Numbered from the stretch's first letter, positions 33,763 through 41,296 are shown. The stretch: DNA of 63,194 nucleotides from Verrucomicrobiota bacterium (GCA_022709905.1 JAKLHY010000045.1:1-63194); one strand, 5' to 3'. The notes: generated by a model from the letters alone, not told the origin. Numbers and translations: made by a program.

Positions 33763-34896
33763 ATGAAGCGCATCTACCTCTCCCCTCCTCACGTCAGCCA
33801 AACTGAACGCGACTTGTTGCTCGAGGCCTTTGACTCGAACTGGATCGCCCCCCTGGGCCCCATGGTCGACGCCTTCGAGCGCGAGTTTGCCGAGAAAGTG
33901 TCGATGCCGCATGCCGCGGCCCTTGCCAGCGGAACCGCCGGCCTGCATCTTTCTTTGAAAGAACTGAAGATCGGCCCGGGCGACGGGGTGCTGGTGTCGT
34001 CGTTTACCTTTGCCGCCAGCGCCAACGCTGTGACCTATTGCGGGGCAACGCCGGTGTTTGTCGACAGCGACCGCACGTCGTGGAACATCGATCCGGAGCA
34101 TCTCGATCTGGCCCTTAAAACCCTCGACGCCCGAAGACAACGCCCCAAGGCCCTCATCACCGTCGATCTTTACGGGCAATGCGCCGATTACGATGCCATC
34201 CTGGGGCTGACCGCCCAATGGGACCTGCCGGTCATCGAGGACGCCGCCGAAGCCCTCGGGGCAAGATACCGGGGACAGCCTGCGGGGTCTTTTGGCAAAG
34301 CCGCGGTGTTTTCGTTCAATGGCAATAAGATCATTACGACCAGTGGCGGCGGCATGGTGGTATCGCGAGACAGCCAACTGATCGATCGGATTCGGTATTT
34401 GTCGCAGCAAGCCCGTCAACCGGCGACGCATTATGAGCATACCGAGCTCGGATACAACTATCGGCTCAGCAACTTGCTGGCGGCCGTGGGCCGAGGGCAA
34501 CTTCGGGGCTTGGACGAAAAAATTGCCAAACGCAAACACATCCGTAAGCAATACGAGTCCGCACTCGGAGATCTTCCAGGGATCGCCTTCATGCCGATAC
34601 CGGCTTGGAGCGAACCCAATTACTGGCTGACATGCATCACGGTCGATCCCGCACAAGCGGGCGCCGACCGCGAAAAGATCCGATTGGCCCTCGAGGCCGA
34701 AAACATCGAGTCGCGTCCTCTCTGGAAGCCGATGCACCTGCAGCCGATGTTCCAGGATCATCCCGCTTTCGTGAATGGCGTGTCCAAAAAGCTGTTCGAC
34801 CACGGACTGTGTCTCCCCACCGGTACCGCGATGACCGATGACGATTTGTCGAGGATCATCCGCACCGTCCGCGGGTGTTGGGACGGGAGACAGTAG
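33763..34896 (+). CDS. pglE: PglE-like UDP-4-keto-sugar aminotransferase
   Basis: A ~377-residue DegT-family PLP enzyme. Start ATG 33763 gives MKRIYLSPPHVSQTERDLLL, the family's N-terminus. The PLP Lys lies in AVFSFNGNKIITTSGGGMVV, the form typical of PglE/PseC-like transaminases, and VIEDAAEALGARYRGQPAGS carries the cofactor Asp. It would make UDP-4-amino-4,6-dideoxy-GlcNAc for the upstream acetyltransferase. The dehydratase that feeds it (43.1 kb) is separated by 8 kb. Confidence 0.88.
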   Translation: MKRIYLSPPHVSQTERDLLLEAFDSNWIAPLGPMVDAFEREFAEKVSMPHAAALASGTAGLHLSLKELKIGPGDGVLVSSFTFAASANAVTYCGATPVFVDSDRTSWNIDPEHLDLALKTLDARRQRPKALITVDLYGQCADYDAILGLTAQWDLPVIEDAAEALGARYRGQPAGSFGKAAVFSFNGNKIITTSGGGMVVSRDSQLIDRIRYLSQQARQPATHYEHTELGYNYRLSNLLAAVGRGQLRGLDEKIAKRKHIRKQYESALGDLPGIAFMPIPAWSEPNYWLTCITVDPAQAGADREKIRLALEAENIESRPLWKPMHLQPMFQDHPAFVNGVSKKLFDHGLCLPTGTAMTDDDLSRIIRTVRGCWDGRQ

Positions 34897-34902
34897 GCGG
34901 GG

Positions 34903-34947
34903 GCAGAATGACGGAGGCCGGAGACCGGAAACCGGTGACCGGTCAGC
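34903..34947 (+). repeat. ACCGG-type tract after pglE
   Basis: GCAGAATGACGGAGGCCGGA followed by GACCGGAAACCGGTGACCGG. It closes the pglD-pglE pair. 34948-35071 holds an AT-rich family-C fragment (GAAAACTGAAATTAATTTC) and no gene. Confidence 0.7.
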
Positions 34948-35071
34948 TTTTGGGGTCAGCCCTCAAATTAATAGTTAAGGATCTATGGGAAAAAATTGAA
35001 AACTGAAATTAATTTCTGCTTTCAGATTTCTATATTTGAGCGGATTTTCCCTGACAATCAAAAATCCCAAG

Positions 35072-35467
35072 TCAACAATCCGGATAGATAAAGTCAATGT
35101 CAGGCCAAGCTTTGGTCCGGCGGTGATCGTTGGTTAGGTGACGGCAGCCCAAAGACGCCGCTTGGCCCCGAATGAGAAAATCAGGCAAGACAGGCTGGTC
35201 AGATCTGGCTATGGGCCGGTAGCGACGGAAGGCTAGCCCGGCTCGCCATGCCGAGTCGAAATCCAAGTCCACTCGATCGAAGCCTTTCAAGTCCTCCTCG
35301 ACCGCTTCGCGGGTCCGGGCGCCGACTGCCAATTCGGCAAATGTCACCGAACTGACTGCCAGAGTCTCCTTTTCCGCCCATCGTTCCAAGGAGCGCGTGC
35401 AGGCTAAATGATCTGGGTGCATGCGGTCCAGCCACGCCACGATGATCGACGTGTCGACGAGGATCAT
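35072..35467 (-). CDS. vapC: PIN-domain toxin (VapC family)
   Basis: A 131-residue PIN protein: MILVDTSIIVAWLDRMHPDH (Asp5), SSVTFAELAVGARTREAVEE (central Glu) and PVLPDFLIRGQAASLGCRHL TNDHRR (C-terminal Asp). Its start overlaps the antitoxin stop (4 nt), on the minus strand. Predicted tRNA/rRNA endonuclease. Confidence 0.87.
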   Translation of the reverse strand: MILVDTSIIVAWLDRMHPDHLACTRSLERWAEKETLAVSSVTFAELAVGARTREAVEEDLKGFDRVDLDFDSAWRAGLAFRRYRPIARSDQPVLPDFLIRGQAASLGCRHLTNDHRRTKAWPDIDFIYPDC

Positions 35468-35688
35468 AGCCGTGTCTTCCGCAGGAGTTCTTCACCTGAG
35501 ATATAACCATCCCAAGTACCGGCCCTCGCTTTGATATGAACTATCATGGGGTTACCATTGGCCAACTCGACGGCCTCGACTTTGTCCTCGATGGCCGCCC
35601 GAACAAAAGCGGAGAGGTTGCCGCCGGAGGCCTTTTTGGCTCGCTCCGCCAAACCGGGATCTATGCGCACACTCAAGATAGTTGTCAT
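35464..35688 (-). CDS. VapB-type antitoxin
   Basis: A 75-residue protein starting MTTILSVRIDPGLAERAKKA with SGGNLSAFVRAAIEDKVEAV, a ribbon-helix-helix DNA-binding module; the rest carries the toxin-binding segment (ARAGTWDGYISGEELLRKTR). An upstream in-frame start at 35796 is unlikely because the promoter lies between. 4-nt overlap with the toxin. Confidence 0.78.
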   Translation of the reverse strand: MTTILSVRIDPGLAERAKKASGGNLSAFVRAAIEDKVEAVELANGNPMIVHIKARAGTWDGYISGEELLRKTRL

Positions 35689-35695
35689 ACAGTTA

Positions 35696-35724
35696 TGTTT
35701 ACGCGATGTTTGGAACTGAGTCAA
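35696..35724 (-). promoter_or_regulatory. Candidate leaderless promoter for a VapBC module
   Basis: Minus strand: -35 TTGACT (35724-35719), 17-bp spacer, -10 TAAACA (35701-35696), ATG 35688 after 7 nt. Confidence 0.5.
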
Positions 35725-35780
35725 ATTCCATAGCGCCAGATGGCTGGCGCAGTTCAAACAGGCTCTGAGGTCTGACCACG

Positions 35781-36179
35781 CTAATAGTTCACACACTGCA
35801 ATCCGGGAATTCGCGCAAAGTCAGTCATGTTGCCGGTCACCAGAGGATTTTGGTGGCGTAAAGCGGTGCTGGCAATCCATAAGTCATTCGTTCCAATTAG
35901 TCTTCCTTTGCCCCTGAGTTGACGCGTGATCTGCGAATAGATTAAGGCTGTATCGGCATCGATCGGATACAACTCACCGAAGCGAAGGAATGCCTGTAGC
36001 GCCGGATCGTTAATCGAACGGAAGCCCTCAGCAAATTCGCCCAGAGCTACAACGCTCCAGGCGAAGAAATCACTCGTGTGCATGGCCAGAAACGAATGTG
36101 CTGGTCCCCGAATGGACTTGCGCCCCTCCTTTTGCAGATCGATGAGGAAAGTCGTGTCGAAGCAATAGGTTATTGCCAT
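35781..36179 (-). CDS. PIN-domain toxin (VapC family)
   Basis: A 132-residue PIN protein: YCFDTTFLIDLQKEGRKSIR (Asp8), VVALGEFAEGFRSINDPALQ (central Glu), GTNDLWIASTALRHQNPLVT GNMTDFARI (C-terminal Asp cluster). Overlaps the upstream antitoxin by 10 nt on the minus strand. No second Asp is missing, so nuclease activity is expected. Confidence 0.86.
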   Translation of the reverse strand: MAITYCFDTTFLIDLQKEGRKSIRGPAHSFLAMHTSDFFAWSVVALGEFAEGFRSINDPALQAFLRFGELYPIDADTALIYSQITRQLRGKGRLIGTNDLWIASTALRHQNPLVTGNMTDFARIPGLQCVNY

Positions 36180-36412
36180 GGGTTTTGAGGATGGGGATCG
36201 TTCAGTTGGGCTTGTTCAAGGTGCCTTATCTCTTCTTCGCCGAGATAAGTGGGTTTGTCCGAGAGAAACGCCAATAATGCCCCACACGTTTTGGTCGATT
36301 GCGGCCAAATAGCGCGATGTATGACTTCAGAGAATGATTCTGTAGGCAAGATTCGGGCTTGCCGCAGTCTCTCGTAAGCCTCGATATCAATCGAGATGGT
36401 TTTTGTGGCCAT
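36170..36412 (-). CDS. VapB-type antitoxin
   Basis: An 80-residue protein that starts MATKTISIDIEAYERLRQAR then PTESFSEVIHRAIW, the AbrB/RHH-like N-terminus of antitoxins with 'IDIEAYERL' pattern. A Trp/acid-rich C-terminus (DKPTYLGEEEIRHLEQAQ) contacts the toxin. ATG 36412 is chosen over the in-frame codon at 36514 because the palindrome and promoter sit directly upstream. Confidence 0.75.
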   Translation of the reverse strand: MATKTISIDIEAYERLRQARILPTESFSEVIHRAIWPQSTKTCGALLAFLSDKPTYLGEEEIRHLEQAQLNDPHPQNPWQ

Positions 36413-36431
36413 GCATGCACTATGCATGCAT
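36411..36431. promoter_or_regulatory. Palindromic operator overlapping a VapB start codon
   Basis: ATGCATGCA, CTA, TGCATGCAT: a perfect 9-bp inverted repeat. It covers the -10 box and the first bases of the antitoxin start codon (minus strand), the place expected for autoregulation by the VapBC complex. Confidence 0.6.
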
Positions 36432-36447
36432 AAAAGACCCAAGTCAA
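36419..36447 (-). promoter_or_regulatory. Candidate leaderless promoter of the 36.4-kb VapBC module
   Basis: Minus strand: -35 TTGACT (36447-36442), 17-bp spacer, -10 CATAGT (36424-36419), ATG 36412 after 6 nt. Confidence 0.55.
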
Positions 36448-36454
36448 TCCGGCC

Positions 36455-36520
36455 CTTCGACTTCCTTGGCCTCGGTGAGGAAGCGCATGAGGGCGATGCT
36501 GAGAATGCCCTCATCAGGCA
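36455..36520 (+). pseudogene. 66-bp relic of a DUF1016-type gene
   Basis: Matches 26713-26778 inside the DUF1016 gene along all 66 bp with about eight differences and no gaps. Translated it reads FDFLGLGEEAHEGDAENALI. Both sides are unrelated to that gene; a REP-A copy abuts the right end. Confidence 0.75.
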
Positions 36521-36521
36521 A

Positions 36522-36549
36522 GGTCGGGCGACTTGTCCTCGCCGAGCCG
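36522..36549 (+). repeat. Degenerate REP-A copy
   Basis: GGTCGGGCGACTTGTCCTCG CCGAGCCG: the GTAG foot has become GTCG, while the GGC-GA...GA-GCC frame and TCCT loop are kept. Confidence 0.6.
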
Positions 36550-36558
36550 CGCTGATAA

Positions 36559-36990
36559 TCAGGTTTGAAGTCCCAAAACGAGCGCTGCCTGTAACATGCG
36601 TTGATCAGCGGTCACAATTTCCCTTTGGCTTGACGCCAGCGCTGATGCCAGATGAATTCCATCCAGGCTGCGAAGCATAATGGGTGTGGATTGCATCAGG
36701 CACATCTTGAGCGCTGCCCGCGCCGCCTCTTGGATTCCGTCGCTCAATGGGATTAAGACAAAACGGCCTTGTTGACTGTCTTCCTCAAATGCTTTGAACA
36801 ATGCGTCCGCGGCGTTTGGCTTGATGTCGCCGGCCATTTCTTTGCGGCGAAGGCCATAATGGAGTTCAGTATTAAGGAGCGTGGATGAGAAGAGCGGGCC
36901 GGGCGAGGCGATTGCACGAGCCAGATAAGCTGATGAATCGACCTCGGCAACGTAAAGCTTGAGCACGCAGGAAGTGTCCCAGTAAGCCAT
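36559..36990 (-). CDS. PIN-domain toxin (VapC family)
   Basis: A 143-residue PIN protein: MAYWDTSCVLKLYVAEVDSS (Asp5), SSTLLNTELHYGLRRKEMAG (central Glu), LRSLDGIHLASALASSQREI VTADQRM (C-terminal Asp). 6-nt gap from the upstream antitoxin stop. Expected to be the toxin of the Phd-like antitoxin at 36997-37245. Confidence 0.86.
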   Translation of the reverse strand: MAYWDTSCVLKLYVAEVDSSAYLARAIASPGPLFSSTLLNTELHYGLRRKEMAGDIKPNAADALFKAFEEDSQQGRFVLIPLSDGIQEAARAALKMCLMQSTPIMLRSLDGIHLASALASSQREIVTADQRMLQAALVLGLQT

Positions 36991-36996
36991 ATGGTC

Positions 36997-37245
36997 TTAA
37001 CGTTCCTCTCGAAGGTCCGATATGATGATCTCCGATTTGAGCGAAACCTTGCCGGTGGAATAACGCTTGCGGAGCCGCTCGAGTCGTGTTTTCCAGCCGG
37101 CCATATCAAGCTTGGCAACACGAGGAATCGCCGTGAGTCGGGCACGAGGTTTACCGCGCACGGTAATCAGGATTTCTTGACCACTTTCAGCAAGGCTGAC
37201 CAGATGACTCAAGTGTGTTTTTGATTCTCGCAGACTGACGATCAT
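36997..37245 (-). CDS. Phd/YefM-type antitoxin
   Basis: An 83-residue protein starting MIVSLRESKTHLSHLVSLAE then SGQEILITVRGKPRARLTAI, a clear Phd/YefM N-terminal DNA-binding fold; the C-terminal RLRKRYSTGKVSLKSEIIIS segment would bind the toxin. Start ATG 37245 (minus strand) is chosen because a good promoter lies just upstream; the frame stays open to 37344. Confidence 0.8.
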   Translation of the reverse strand: MIVSLRESKTHLSHLVSLAESGQEILITVRGKPRARLTAIPRVAKLDMAGWKTRLERLRKRYSTGKVSLKSEIIISDLREER

Positions 37246-37251
37246 GTGACC

Positions 37252-37280
37252 AATGTAGTGCGTTGACTTGACACCGTCAA
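37252..37280 (-). promoter_or_regulatory. Leaderless-type promoter of the 37.2-kb Phd/PIN module
   Basis: Minus strand: -35 TTGACG (37280-37275), 17-bp spacer, -10 TACATT (37257-37252), ATG 37245 after 6 nt. 37281-37397 shows no other feature. Confidence 0.6.
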
Positions 37281-37397
37281 CAACTGCCATGATAAAGCAC
37301 AATTCAAACACAGCTTCTCTGGGCTTCGCGTCGATGAGACACAAAAAAATTATCGAGTGTTCAGCGGCTTTTCGTGGTGATATTTGACGGCCGAAAA

Positions 37398-37482
37398 GTA
37401 GCGCCGGACCGCCGAGCCGGCCGGACCTATCAGGAGCATTTCAGCTCCAGCTTGTTTCGTTCTTTAGAGTTCCTGTCCAAGG
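37398..37482. repeat. Partial REP-B element
   Basis: GTAGCGCCGGACCGCCGAGC, then CTATCAGGAGCATTTCAGCT and TTGTTTCGTTCTTTAG; the right-hand hairpin is missing. The rest of the gap to 37654 holds AT-rich family-C remnants (37556-37590) and a CACCCAACCGCTGATGC motif near 37622. Confidence 0.65.
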
Positions 37483-37654
37483 ACTTTTCGATCAGCGCTA
37501 ACCAATATCGTTTTAGTGTCTTATTGGATATGCAGCCAACCACGACTCCTATTCATTTCTGATTTCAGCTTTCCATTTTCAACTTTGTTTTGTGTTCTTT
37601 GTGGCTAAAAGAATTTGAAGTCACCCAACCGCTGATGCCTCTCCCCATTTCCCC

Positions 37655-38551
37655 ATGCCCACATTCAATTCATTGATTCTAATAGCCCCGTCGTTGATTG
37701 CCATGGCTTGGCTGGTCAGCAAGGTGCAATGGTATTGGAACCACCGGCCGGACCTGCAATTCGGCTGGGGCGTCCTTGTCATTTGCGCCTACCTCCTCTG
37801 GATGGAATGGCCATCGCGACCAGAACTCCGGCCACGATGGACGCCGTTGAATGGCATCGTCGCTTTGGCGGGTTGCGCGTTGTTGTTCCTGACCCAGATC
37901 TATCAGGCGGCTTTTGGCATGATGCCCGCCAGCCTGATCGGATTGGCCGCGGGGGTGATGCTGGTGGTCCTGGCAAATCTGCACTACGCCTTTGGCTGGG
38001 CTGGTGTGCGTCATTTTGCGTTCGCATACGGATTCATTCTGATCGCTCTGCCCATGCCATCCGCCATTCACGGATTGGTCATCAACGGGCTCCAGTCGAA
38101 AATAACGGTTCTGAATGTGGTATTCCTGAATCTAATCGGCATCCCCGCCCAGCAAACCGGAAGCTTGATCCAACTGCCCCTGTGCACGGTCGGCATCGAC
38201 GAGGCCTGCAGCGGCATTCGCAGTCTTCAGGCCTCCCTGATGGTGGCCCTGTTTGTCGGATACTTGAAACTCCGCTCCTATGGTCTGCGCGCCCTTCTCC
38301 TGGGATTGGGCGTCGGTCTGTCGATTCTAGGCAACCTCATCCGATCCCTGTTCCTCAGCATCCAGGCCCACCACCATGGCACCGAAGCCATCGAGGCTTA
38401 CCACGATGCCGCGGGATGGTCGATTCTCGTCTTTACCTTTGCGGGAGTTGCCCTGATGGCTTGGTTTTTAACCGCCGTCGACCGCCGAATCCAGGCCCTT
38501 AAAACGACGAAGCCTGAGAACGCAACAAATGACCTGGCCCCTTGCACGTGA
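37655..38551 (+). CDS. Exosortase (XrtA-like transpeptidase/protease)
   Basis: A 298-residue integral-membrane protein with about eight hydrophobic segments. The catalytic triad of the family is visible: Cys185 in GIDEACSGIRSL, Arg230 in LGNLIRSLFLS and His250 in EAYHDAAGWSI. Exosortases cut PEP-CTERM-type tails and attach the protein to the envelope or polysaccharide. None of the proteins of this window has such a tail. The downstream sugar transferase starts within its stop. The separate EpsI-like gene is at 41.9 kb. Confidence 0.92.
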   Translation: MPTFNSLILIAPSLIAMAWLVSKVQWYWNHRPDLQFGWGVLVICAYLLWMEWPSRPELRPRWTPLNGIVALAGCALLFLTQIYQAAFGMMPASLIGLAAGVMLVVLANLHYAFGWAGVRHFAFAYGFILIALPMPSAIHGLVINGLQSKITVLNVVFLNLIGIPAQQTGSLIQLPLCTVGIDEACSGIRSLQASLMVALFVGYLKLRSYGLRALLLGLGVGLSILGNLIRSLFLSIQAHHHGTEAIEAYHDAAGWSILVFTFAGVALMAWFLTAVDRRIQALKTTKPENATNDLAPCT

Positions 38552-39168
38552 TCCTGAAGCGCATTTTTGATGGGGCGGTTGTTCTCCTGGCCCTGCCGAT
38601 CTGGCTTCCGCTCTTGGCCGTCTTGGCCCTGATCGTTCGCATCAAGCTCGGCAGTCCGGTTTTCTTCCGACAAAAGCGCCCGGGTAAAAAGGGCGTCGTA
38701 TTCGAGCTGCTTAAGTTGCGAACGATGACGAATGCCCGGGATGCCGCGGGCCGCCTGCTATCCGATGACCAACGGCTGACCGCCTTTGGCCGCTGGTTGC
38801 GATCGACATCCCTGGATGAACTCCCGGAATTATGGAACGTGTTGAAAGGCGACATGAGTCTGGTGGGACCCCGTCCGTTGCTCATCCAATACCTCGACCG
38901 CTATACACCCGAACAAGCTCGGCGACACGATGTCGCCCCTGGAATCACGGGATGGGCTCAGATTCACGGACGCAATGCCATCTCGTGGGATGACAAATTC
39001 AAACTCGATGTCTGGTATGTGGATCACTGGTCTTTGGGGTTGGACATCCAAATCCTGATCCGCACCTTGGTCAAAGTCATCCGTCGAGAAGGGATCAGCG
39101 CGGCGGGCGAGGCCACCATGCCAGAGTTCATGGGCAATCCAAACCGGCTTAAGGCTGACAAGCCTTGA
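38548..39168 (+). CDS. pglC: PglC-like initiating sugar-phosphate transferase
   Basis: A ~206-residue monotopic phosphoglycosyl transferase: one N-terminal hydrophobic segment (VVLLALPIWLPLLAVLALIV), then FFRQKRPGKKGVVFELLKLR TM, the Asp-Glu catalytic pair in RSTSLDELPELWNVLKGDMS, and PGITGWAQIHGRNAISWDDK F. Transfers a sugar phosphate, plausibly diNAc-bacillosamine phosphate, to undecaprenyl phosphate. GTG 38548 is preferred because it overlaps the exosortase stop (GTGA); TTG 38542 is also possible. Confidence 0.88.
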   Translation: MILKRIFDGAVVLLALPIWLPLLAVLALIVRIKLGSPVFFRQKRPGKKGVVFELLKLRTMTNARDAAGRLLSDDQRLTAFGRWLRSTSLDELPELWNVLKGDMSLVGPRPLLIQYLDRYTPEQARRHDVAPGITGWAQIHGRNAISWDDKFKLDVWYVDHWSLGLDIQILIRTLVKVIRREGISAAGEATMPEFMGNPNRLKADKP

Positions 39169-39216
39169 GCCGATCAATCACTTCACGATTTGTGACCGCT
39201 GATTCGCTCAGAGACA

Positions 39217-40323
39217 GTGATTACGTTTCTGCGGTTGTCGATAACACAGATGCCTCGAAACGTTGCCATTATTCCTGATTACGCCGCCCTGATGGAGGTC
39301 TTCGCGCAATTGCATCACGGCGCGATCATCCAGTTGTCACCGCCGGATCAGGAGATTCCGTCGGAAATAATGCCCCTGGACACGAGCCATTCCTGGCTGG
39401 GAGTATGTTCCTCGGGATCGACGGGAGTGCCCAAGACGGTGTGGAAACGCTGGGATGCATTACTGGCTGAGGTCAATAGCGGTATGGGGCTGGCAGGTTG
39501 GACCTGGGCGACGTCGTTCGAGCCTTGGAGTTTTGCCGGTGTGCAGGTGGCATTGCAGGCATGGAAAACGCAAGGTCGAATCCTGTTTTTGGACAACCAC
39601 TGGGAACGCAACTGGTCGCGGCTTAGCGAGGATCAGGCGCGCGCGATCTCGTCCACCCCCACATTCCTCGATCTGCTGGTGCAGCACGGCGCCGCACAGC
39701 CGGCCTCTGATGGCATTCGGCAGATCACCCTGGGTGGAGAACCGCTCCGGCCCGCGATTGGCAAGAGGATTCAGCATCGGTTTCCCCGAGCTCGTTTCAC
39801 GGTGATCTATGCCAGCGCCGAACTGGGAGTGATCCTCAAAACGCATCGCACCGACGGTTGGTATGAAATCGATTCGTTGCGACGCCGATTTCAAAACTGG
39901 CGGCAAACCGAATCGGGCGCCCTGGAAATCGAGTCCGAGCACGGCTGGCAAACCACCGGCGACCTGATCGAAGTTCGGGAGGATGATGTCAGGATTATCG
40001 GTCGTTGCGATGACGTGGCCAACGTGGCGGGCGTCAAAGTCAATCTCGGCAAAGTCGCCGAGTGCGCGGAAGAAGTGCCAGGGGTGCGTCGGGCGGTCGC
40101 CACGGCCCAAGCGAATCCTATCACTGGTCAGATTGTCTGCCTGCATTACGAGTTGAACGCCGATGTCGCCCCCCAGGCGGCGCGTGAAAACCTGGAATCG
40201 CATTTGCGCCAGCACCTGCCGAAAGCCGCCTGGCCGAGGCTCTGGACCGAAGAAACCATCGGCCTGGGGCCCAACAGCAAACGCGGTTTCCAAAAATCAA
40301 ATTCCACGGTAGTTTACAGGTGA
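39217..40323 (+). CDS. AMP-dependent acyl/aryl ligase (ANL family), compact
   Basis: A 368-residue adenylating enzyme. The P-loop CSSGSTGVPKTVWKRWDALL, the A5-like VIYASAELGVILKT and A7/A8 TTGDLIEVREDDVRIIGRCD DVANVAGVKVN are clear, but the protein is about 100-150 residues shorter than typical ANL enzymes at its N-terminus. Start GTG 39217 or ATG 39250. Overlaps the acyl carrier protein gene by 4 nt (GTGA), so it most likely loads an acid onto that carrier. Confidence 0.8.
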   Translation: MITFLRLSITQMPRNVAIIPDYAALMEVFAQLHHGAIIQLSPPDQEIPSEIMPLDTSHSWLGVCSSGSTGVPKTVWKRWDALLAEVNSGMGLAGWTWATSFEPWSFAGVQVALQAWKTQGRILFLDNHWERNWSRLSEDQARAISSTPTFLDLLVQHGAAQPASDGIRQITLGGEPLRPAIGKRIQHRFPRARFTVIYASAELGVILKTHRTDGWYEIDSLRRRFQNWRQTESGALEIESEHGWQTTGDLIEVREDDVRIIGRCDDVANVAGVKVNLGKVAECAEEVPGVRRAVATAQANPITGQIVCLHYELNADVAPQAARENLESHLRQHLPKAAWPRLWTEETIGLGPNSKRGFQKSNSTVVYR

Positions 40324-40583
40324 TTATGGATCCGATTCCGCTGAGACTCGAGCAAATGGTCCTGATCGTGCATCATCGCAACGGGGGACAGCTGGATCGA
40401 TTGGATGGAGAATGGCGATTACTGGAGCCTCGCCTCTTGCTGGATTCCCTGGATCTAGCCGAAATCGTGGCGGCCATCGAAAAGCAATGGGGCATCTCGC
40501 CGTTCGACGCCGCCGTCCCGCCCAAAACCTGGCGAGAAATGACGGCGTGCATTCTCAAAGGCATAGGCCGCCCGGAACCATGA
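40320..40583 (+). CDS. Acyl carrier protein
   Basis: An 87-residue small acidic protein with the phosphopantetheine Ser in LLDSLDLAEIVAAIEKQWGI (D-S-L-D) and a helical plan like ACP. The C-terminal part (FDAAVPPKTWREMTACILKG) is also ACP-like. Start GTG 40320 or ATG 40326. Between the ligase and the SDR with 4-nt overlaps on both sides, so the three are a coupled set. Confidence 0.85.
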   Translation: MIMDPIPLRLEQMVLIVHHRNGGQLDRLDGEWRLLEPRLLLDSLDLAEIVAAIEKQWGISPFDAAVPPKTWREMTACILKGIGRPEP

Positions 40584-41296
40584 AACGAATCCTGATCACC
40601 GGCGGAACTCGAGGGCTCGGATTGGCCTTGTCTCGCAACCTACTCAAGGACGGGCATCAGGTGCTGGCCGCCTCCAAAAAACCAAGCCCCGAGTTCAATG
40701 AACTGCAAGCCCAATTCCCCGATCGCCTCTCATTCCAGGCAGTGGATCTGGCTGATACGGCGTCCATCACAGCCTTCTCGCGAGACGCCCGGTTAATCGA
40801 TGGGCTCGATGGTTTTGTGGCCAACGCGGCGGTTGGCCTGGCGGGAGTTCTGACCTTAACCCAGGCGGCCGAGATCGAGCGCGCGATCAACGTCAATGTG
40901 CTGGGCAACATCCTGCTCACCCGCGAGGCGCTCAAGGGGATGCTCGATCGAGGGGGCAGTGTTGTATTTGTCTCTTCGGTCGCCGCCAAAACGGGTTTGA
41001 CGGGATTATCCGTGTATTCCGCGACCAAGGGCGCATTGCTGGCTTTCAGCCGCTCGCTGGCCCGCGAATACGGGCCAAGAAACATCCGTGTCAACTGCGT
41101 TTTGCCCGGTTACTTTCAATCCGAGATGAGCGCCGGGATGGAGGATGCCGCGCGTGAATCTGTCCTGCGACGCACCCCTCTGGGCCGGCTCAGCGAGGCC
41201 CAGGATGTCGTCGAGGCCATCCGGTTCCTGTTGTCAGACGACAGCGCGTCTGTGACCGGAACCGAGCTGGTGGTCGACGCGGGATTCTCGGCCTAA
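40580..41296 (+). CDS. SDR-family reductase (FabG-like)
   Basis: A 238-residue short-chain dehydrogenase. N-terminal ILITGGTRGLGLALSRNLL (NAD(P) motif T-G-x3-G-x-G), NAAVG, the catalytic Ser in VVFVSSVAAKTGL, Y-x-x-x-K in VYSATKGALLAFSRSLAREY and C-terminal SDDSASVTGTELVVDAGFSA. FabG-type enzymes reduce 3-ketoacyl-ACP, fitting the preceding ACP. ATG 40580 overlaps the ACP stop. Confidence 0.88.
   Translation: MKRILITGGTRGLGLALSRNLLKDGHQVLAASKKPSPEFNELQAQFPDRLSFQAVDLADTASITAFSRDARLIDGLDGFVANAAVGLAGVLTLTQAAEIERAINVNVLGNILLTREALKGMLDRGGSVVFVSSVAAKTGLTGLSVYSATKGALLAFSRSLAREYGPRNIRVNCVLPGYFQSEMSAGMEDAARESVLRRTPLGRLSEAQDVVEAIRFLLSDDSASVTGTELVVDAGFSA

Noticed and set aside
33538..34803. Long open frame (421 codons) on the minus strand opposite pglE
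   Set aside because: Antisense to a well-conserved aminotransferase; no protein motifs, composition follows the GC-rich opposite strand.
37655..38551. Reading the exosortase as a rhomboid or other membrane protease
   Set aside because: The Cys-Arg-His triad in EACSGIRSL, GNLIRS and HDAAGW is specific to exosortases.
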